From Spongiactinospora sp. TRM90649 (lineage in GTDB: Bacteria; Actinomycetota; Actinomycetes; Streptosporangiales; Streptosporangiaceae): a stretch of 64,000 nt of DNA. The stretch lies in assembly GCF_029382225.1 (NCBI RefSeq), contig NZ_JARLTC010000002.1:372001-436000 (forward strand). Reading direction: 5' to 3'. The notes under the pieces are model-generated. The model did not search any database. It was not told the DNA's origin and was given only the letters and a program-made list of their open reading frames with translations. Each line of letters begins with the position of its first letter. Within the stretch, counting starts at the first letter, position 1. The translations under genes were made by a program, and so were the position numbers. Positions 60,037-64,000 of this stretch are shown here, one piece after another.

Positions 60037-60546
60037 ATGCTGAGACCGATCGGGGAGCACGAACTGGAACGGGTGCGGCGCTGGCGTAACCACCCCATGG
60101 TGCGGGCGGCCAGCTTCACCACCCACGAGATACCGCCCACCGAGCACGCGCGGTGGTGGGCCGCCGTCCGCGCCGACCCCTGCCGCAGGGTGCTGGTCTA
60201 CGAACACGGCGAGCCGGAGAAGACCCCTGCGGGGGTGGTGACCTTCGAGGGGCTCGGCGCGTTCGACCGCAGCGCCTCGTGGTCCTTCTACCTCGACTTC
60301 ACCGGCCTGGAGCGGGACGGCACGCTGCTGGCCGCGTGGATCGGCGTCGAGCGCGCGGCGATCGACCACGCCTTCGGCCCGCTCGACCTGCTCACCCTGC
60401 ACGGCCAGGTGCTGGCCGCCAACGAGGCCGTGCTCGCGCTGCACCGGCGGTTCGGGTTCAGCGAGAGCGCGCCCTACCTGCGGGAGATCGACGGCGTGCC
60501 ACGCGAGGTCGTCCGCATTCGACTGGAGAGGGAGGACGCCCGATGA
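60037..60546 (+). CDS. pseH: GNAT acetyltransferase of pseudaminic acid synthesis (PseH-like)
   Basis: The 169-residue GNAT protein begins MLRPIGEHELERVRRWRNHP and has ASWSFYLDFTGLERDGTLLA, then HGQVLAANEAVLALHRRFGF, close to PseH and related sugar-amine acetyltransferases. PseH acetylates the 4-amino group of UDP-4-amino-4,6-dideoxy-N-acetyl-altrosamine. Its stop overlaps the pseI start (ATGA), and pseG, pseF and pseB lie beside it, which makes the assignment secure in context. AAAGGTGAAAG precedes ATG 60037. Confidence 0.87.
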   Translation: MLRPIGEHELERVRRWRNHPMVRAASFTTHEIPPTEHARWWAAVRADPCRRVLVYEHGEPEKTPAGVVTFEGLGAFDRSASWSFYLDFTGLERDGTLLAAWIGVERAAIDHAFGPLDLLTLHGQVLAANEAVLALHRRFGFSESAPYLREIDGVPREVVRIRLEREDAR

Positions 60547-61592
60547 TGATCGCCGGACGGCCGATCGGCCCCGAGCACCCGCCGTACGTGGTGGCCGAGA
60601 TGTCGGGCAACCACAACGGCGACCTGTGCCGGGCGCTGGCCATCGTCGACGCCGTCGCCGACGCCGGAGCCCACGCGATCAAGCTGCAGACCTACCGGCC
60701 CGACACCATCACGGTCGACTGCGACCTGCCCGCGTTCCGCGTCGGCGACGACCACGAGCTGTGGGGCGGGCAGACGCTCTACCGGCTTTACGAGGGCGCG
60801 CACACCCCGTGGGACTGGCACCGGCCGATCTTCGACCGGGCCGCGGAGCGCGGGCTGACCGCCTTCTCCTCGCCCTTCGACCCCACCGCGATCGACCTGC
60901 TGGAGTCGCTGAACACGGCGGCCTACAAGATCGCTTCTTCGGAGGTCGTCGATCTGCCGTTGATCGGGCTGGCGGCCCGGACCGGCCGGCCACTGATCGT
61001 CTCGACCGGGATGGCGAGCGTGGGCGAGATCGACGCCGCCGTGGCGGCGGCTCGCCGCGCGGGCTGCGCCGAACTGGCCGTGCTGGGCTGCACCGCCTCC
61101 TACCCGGCCCCGCCCGAGCACAGCGACCTGCGCGGGCTGCCGCTGCTGCGCGACCTGACGGGGGCCGTGGTCGGGCTGTCCGACCACACGCCGGGGATCG
61201 GCGCGGCGCTGGCCGCCGTGGCGCTCGGCGCGTGCCTGATCGAGAAGCACGTGACGCTGTCGCGCGACGACGGCGGCGTCGACTCCGCGTTCTCGCTGGA
61301 ACCCGCCGAGCTGGCCGCACTGGTGACCGAGAGCGAGCGGGCCTGGCGGGCGCTCGGCACCGCGCGCCTCGGGCCCCGGCCCAGCGAGCGGGAGGGGCTG
61401 CGGTTCCGGCGTTCGCTCTACGTGGTCGCGGACGTCCGCGCGGGCGAGACGGTGACCTCGGGGACCGCGGGGAACGTCAGGTCGATCCGCCCGGCGGGCG
61501 GGCTGCCGCCGGACCAGATCCCGCTGGTGGTCGGGCGGCGATTCACCCGCGACGCCAGCGCGGGCACCCCCTTCACCTGGGACCTCGTCTGA
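60543..61592 (+). CDS. pseI: Pseudaminic acid synthase
   Basis: The 349-residue protein is a NeuB/PseI sialic-acid-type synthase with a C-terminal SAF domain. MSGNHNGDLCRALAIVDAVA, HAIKLQTYRPDTIT and PTAIDLLESLNTAAYKIASS are in the TIM barrel. GLSDHTPGIGAALAAVALGA is the phosphoenolpyruvate-site region, and SLYVVADVRAGETVTSGTAG is the SAF antifreeze-like domain. It condenses 2,4-diacetamido-altrose with PEP to give pseudaminic acid. EMSGNHNG and the linked PseH/PseG favour Pse over NeuNAc or legionaminic acid. Convergent with pseG, 10 bases apart. Confidence 0.93.
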   Translation: MMIAGRPIGPEHPPYVVAEMSGNHNGDLCRALAIVDAVADAGAHAIKLQTYRPDTITVDCDLPAFRVGDDHELWGGQTLYRLYEGAHTPWDWHRPIFDRAAERGLTAFSSPFDPTAIDLLESLNTAAYKIASSEVVDLPLIGLAARTGRPLIVSTGMASVGEIDAAVAAARRAGCAELAVLGCTASYPAPPEHSDLRGLPLLRDLTGAVVGLSDHTPGIGAALAAVALGACLIEKHVTLSRDDGGVDSAFSLEPAELAALVTESERAWRALGTARLGPRPSEREGLRFRRSLYVVADVRAGETVTSGTAGNVRSIRPAGGLPPDQIPLVVGRRFTRDASAGTPFTWDLV

Positions 61593-61602
61593 GACCAGCG
61601 GT

Positions 61603-62565
61603 TCAGCGGATGCGGGCGAGCGCGTCGGCGGCGCGCTCGCGGCCCAGGCCGTCGATCACCTTTCGGCCGCGGCGGGCGTATCGGGCCCGCCGCCCCGGAT
61701 CGGCCAGCAGGTCGCGCAGCGTGGGGACGGCGGAGCGCGGGTCGTTGCCCGCCCCCAGCCCGGCGGCCAGCCCGCGTTTGGTGACCGCGTGGTAGCCCAG
61801 GAGCTGGTTCTCCCGCACCCAGGTGAGCGCGGTGGGCACCCCCAGGTAGAGCAGCTCCCAGACCGTCGTGCCGGCCGCCGTGATGACCAGGTCGGCCTGG
61901 GCCATCAGCCGGGGCAGCTCGTCGGTCGGCGGCAGCACCGAGATCGGCAGGCCGGGCGGCGGCGCGACCGGCCCCGGCGCTATCACCGTGGCCGAGAACG
62001 GCACGCCGGTCTCGGCCAGCGCGTCGAGCCAGCCCACCGTGACCCCGGTGGCGTCGGTGCCGCCGAAGAAGCACAGCACGTGCGGTATGCCCCCGGCCGG
62101 AACCGACCGGTATCTCCGTACGTCATCGCGGAGCAGCACGTAACGGGTGCCGGCCAGCACCGGCAGGCCCACGTGGCGGTCCTCCGCGCCGAGGTTCTGG
62201 TCGAGGTAGAGGTCGGCGGACTGCCCCCGGGTGTCGCCGTCGATGATCGCGAGCACCGGGATGCCCGCCCGGCGCAGCGCCATCCCGGTCTCGGGGGGCA
62301 GTTCGTAGGAGTCGAGCACCACCGAGTCGAGGCCCAGGGCGGCGGCCTGCGCGCCGAGCGCCTCGGGGCCTGGCCGCGCGGGCACCAGCGGCAGCCCCCG
62401 GCGCTGGAGCTGGGCCGCCGCCCACGACAGCCCGCCCAGGTCGCCCAGGAAGACGACCTCGATGCCGCGGGCGCCCAGTTCCTCGGCCAGCGCCACGCAC
62501 CGCACCAGATGGCCGACGCCGACCCCGGGGCCGGCGTCGCAGCGTATCCCCACCCGGCGTCTCAC
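61603..62565 (-). CDS. pseG: UDP-2,4-diacetamido-2,4,6-trideoxy-altropyranose hydrolase (PseG-like)
   Basis: The 320-residue GT-B-like protein begins at GTG 62565 with IRCDAGPGVGVGHLVRCVAL, the Gly-rich N-terminal loop of PseG with its catalytic His. It continues VVLDSYELPPETGMALRRAG, VLCFFGGTDATGVT and ADLVITAAGTTVWELLYLGV. PseG removes UDP from the precursor to free the sugar for PseI. The start overlaps the pseF stop (GTGA), so the two are coupled. Confidence 0.9.
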   Translation of the reverse strand: MRRRVGIRCDAGPGVGVGHLVRCVALAEELGARGIEVVFLGDLGGLSWAAAQLQRRGLPLVPARPGPEALGAQAAALGLDSVVLDSYELPPETGMALRRAGIPVLAIIDGDTRGQSADLYLDQNLGAEDRHVGLPVLAGTRYVLLRDDVRRYRSVPAGGIPHVLCFFGGTDATGVTVGWLDALAETGVPFSATVIAPGPVAPPPGLPISVLPPTDELPRLMAQADLVITAAGTTVWELLYLGVPTALTWVRENQLLGYHAVTKRGLAAGLGAGNDPRSAVPTLRDLLADPGRRARYARRGRKVIDGLGRERAADALARIR

Positions 62566-63290
62566 GCCTCCTGCAGCTCCTTCTGGCGCACGTGGGCGTT
62601 GATCCCGGCCAGCTCGGGGCGATCTCGCAGCCACCGCACCAGCGTGCCGACCGGCATCGGGTCGTCGCCGACATGACCGGCGATCGCCTGGATGAGCCGC
62701 CAGTCGTCCTCGGTGTCGAGGGTGACCCGCAGGTCGTCGGCGGCGGGCGGGTAGCCCAGGCCGAGCACCTTGAAGCGTTCGGCGTGCGTGTAGACGTAGG
62801 AGGTCACGTGGACGCGGTGGTAGCCGGTGGCGAGGCGGTCGGCCTCCTCCAGCGCGCCACGCCCGACGATCTCGACGTCGGTGCCGCGCGGCAGCGTGCC
62901 GCCGAGCCCGGTGGCCGCGTAGTCGAGCCCGGGGACCGCCCGGAAGACGCTTGCCACCTCGGCGACCAGGCCGGGGTCGAGCAGCGGGCAGTCGGCGGTG
63001 AAGCGCGCGACCGCGTCGGCCGGGCGGTCCCGCAGCGCGGCGGCGAACCTGGCCAGGACGTCGTCCACGGGGCCGCGGTGGCAGGCGACCGACAGCCGGT
63101 CGCACTCGTCGGCGACGGCGTCGTCGGCGGGCTCGGTGGTGGTGGCGACCACGAGGTCGTCGAGCGCCGCCGACGAGCGCGCGGCGCGCACCACCCAGCC
63201 GAGCACGGACCTGCCGGACAGCTCCCGCAACACCTTGCCGGGCAGCCGTGTGGACCCCATGCGAGCTTGGACAATCCCGATAATACGCAC
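62562..63290 (-). CDS. pseF: Pseudaminic acid cytidylyltransferase (PseF-like)
   Basis: The 242-residue protein opens with IIGIVQARMGSTRLPGKVLR, the CTP-binding motif of the glycosyltransferase-A-like SpsF/PseF cytidylyltransferases. It continues LVVATTTEPADDAVADECDR, ARFTADCPLLDPGLVAEVAS and LRVTLDTEDDWRLIQAIAGH. It activates Pse to CMP-Pse. SpsF-type assignment alone would be ambiguous, but fusion-like coupling with pseG settles the pathway. It is divergent from pseB with about 107 bases between. Confidence 0.88.
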   Translation of the reverse strand: MRIIGIVQARMGSTRLPGKVLRELSGRSVLGWVVRAARSSAALDDLVVATTTEPADDAVADECDRLSVACHRGPVDDVLARFAAALRDRPADAVARFTADCPLLDPGLVAEVASVFRAVPGLDYAATGLGGTLPRGTDVEIVGRGALEEADRLATGYHRVHVTSYVYTHAERFKVLGLGYPPAADDLRVTLDTEDDWRLIQAIAGHVGDDPMPVGTLVRWLRDRPELAGINAHVRQKELQEA

Positions 63291-63397
63291 CGTTGCCCCA
63301 TTCCCCCGTGTGACAGTGAGTGCCTATCCGGTCGCGCTATGCTACCGGCTCGACCGGACCGGAAGCATCCGGCAGTCTCAAAACTCGGGGGAGTCAC

Positions 63398-64000
63398 GTG
63401 GGCGTTCTGACCGGATCATCGATCCTGATCACCGGGGGAACGGGGTCGTTCGGCAAGGCGTTCATCCGCTATGCCCTGGATCGGCTGGCCCCCCGCCGGC
63501 TGGTGGTCTTCTCCAGGGACGAGCTGAAACAGTACGAGGCCCGTCAGCAGTTCGGCGACGACGACCGGCTGCGCTGGTTCATCGGCGACGTCCGCGACCG
63601 CGACCGGCTGGTCCGCGCCATGCACGGCGTCGACCACGTCGTCCACGCCGCCGCGCTCAAGCAGGTCGACACCGCCGAGTACAACCCCTTCGAATACGTC
63701 CGAACCAACATCGCGGGCTCGCAGAACGTGGTGGAGGCGGCCATCGACACGGGGGTGCGCAAGGTCGTCGCGCTGTCCACCGACAAGGCGTCCAGCCCGA
63801 TCAACCTGTACGGCGCGACCAAGCTGGTCGCCGACAAGCTGTTCGTGTCGGCCAACCACTACGCCGCCGGGCATCCCACCAGGTTCGCCGTGGTCCGCTA
63901 CGGCAACGTGGTCGGCAGCCGGGGCTCGGTCGTGCCGTTCTTCCTGCGCCTGGCCAAGGAGGGCGGCAGCATCCCGCTCACCGACAAGCGGATGACCCGG
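63398..64000 (+). CDS. pseB: UDP-N-acetylglucosamine 4,6-dehydratase/5-epimerase (PseB), N-terminal part
   Basis: The frame starts at GTG 63398, behind GGGGGAG, and runs off the window; 201 residues are present. The Rossmann motif ILITGGTGSFGKAFIR, then VVFSRDELKQYEARQQFGDD, FIGDVRDRDRL, VVHAAALKQVDTAEYNPFEY and LSTDKASSPINLYGATKLVA are hallmarks of the PseB/FlaA1 inverting dehydratase. It performs the first step from UDP-GlcNAc. The next enzyme, the PseC aminotransferase, is expected beyond the right edge. Confidence 0.94.
   Translation, partial: MGVLTGSSILITGGTGSFGKAFIRYALDRLAPRRLVVFSRDELKQYEARQQFGDDDRLRWFIGDVRDRDRLVRAMHGVDHVVHAAALKQVDTAEYNPFEYVRTNIAGSQNVVEAAIDTGVRKVVALSTDKASSPINLYGATKLVADKLFVSANHYAAGHPTRFAVVRYGNVVGSRGSVVPFFLRLAKEGGSIPLTDKRMTR

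Overview
The window is about 64 kb of high-GC DNA (roughly 70% or more by eye) from a filamentous actinobacterium. The order mtrA-mtrB-lpqB-comF-hpf followed by secA, the XRE/DUF5753 plus DUF397 regulator pair, and a pseudaminic-acid/teichoic-acid-type locus fit Streptosporangiaceae (Nonomuraea/Streptosporangium relatives). This placement is inferred from gene content; no 16S or marker search was possible. No rRNA, tRNA, CRISPR array or intact insertion sequence was seen.

Layout. 1-2.1 kb: end of a CO-dehydrogenase/xanthine-dehydrogenase-type operon (coxL tail, coxM, coxG-like). 2.2-4.4 kb: a short UvrA-like ATPase without the UvrB-binding insert. 4.5-5.8 kb: a two-gene cassette, a 40-residue charged peptide translationally coupled to a PIMT-like methyltransferase. 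6.0-7.3 kb: a glyoxalase-fold gene and a SigJ/ECF41-like sigma factor, preceded by an ECF41-like promoter. 7.4-10.3 kb: a gene graveyard with remnants of a lanthipeptide locus (LanB-type C-terminal domain, LanC C-terminus), an NmrA-like reductase, a membrane protein, a TetR regulator and a frameshifted aminoglycoside-phosphotransferase-like gene. 10.3-12 kb: an XRE/DUF397/anti-sigma-ATPase regulatory set. 12.8-21 kb: narGHJI plus an HPP-family membrane protein (narH carries a frameshift) and a GNAT gene. 21-28 kb: a PTS EIIC, an Rv3235-like protein, secA and a YcaQ-like winged-helix protein. 28-35.5 kb: response regulator, hpf, comF, lpqB, mtrB, mtrA. 35.8-43.8 kb: an envelope-type operon (multi-pass protein, DUF4129, DUF4350, MoxR ATPase, DUF58), then spoIIM-like and RDD genes. 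44-48.7 kb: secreted LVIVD-repeat protein, DUF305 lipoprotein, AHSA1-like, DHFR-like and NERD proteins. 48.7-50.1 kb: a second peptide/methyltransferase cassette. 51-52 kb: a secreted crystallin-fold protein. 52.2-64 kb: a cell-surface glycopolymer locus (GT2-TagF fusion, GT4, sulfotransferase, CDP-alcohol phosphatidyltransferase, GT2, pseH, pseI, pseG, pseF, pseB).

The most interesting content is the pair of cassettes at 4565-5805 and 48772-50072. Each has a 40-codon, Lys/Glu/Asp/Pro-rich peptide gene lacking Cys and aromatic residues. Its stop codon overlaps by one base the start of a 370-390-residue PIMT homologue with a long C-terminal extension. The two peptides share their ends and a Pro-Asp pair near residues 22-24, and the two promoters also resemble each other. 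This is the architecture expected of an aspartimide-forming RiPP system of the imiditide type, here in two paralogous copies 44 kb apart. Decayed lanthipeptide genes lie 1.6 kb beyond the first copy.

The surface locus joins a complete-looking pseudaminic acid pathway (pseC not yet seen) to a teichoic-acid-type polymerase, which suggests a Pse-containing wall polymer. The nar operon ends in an HPP protein that may move nitrite or nitrate.
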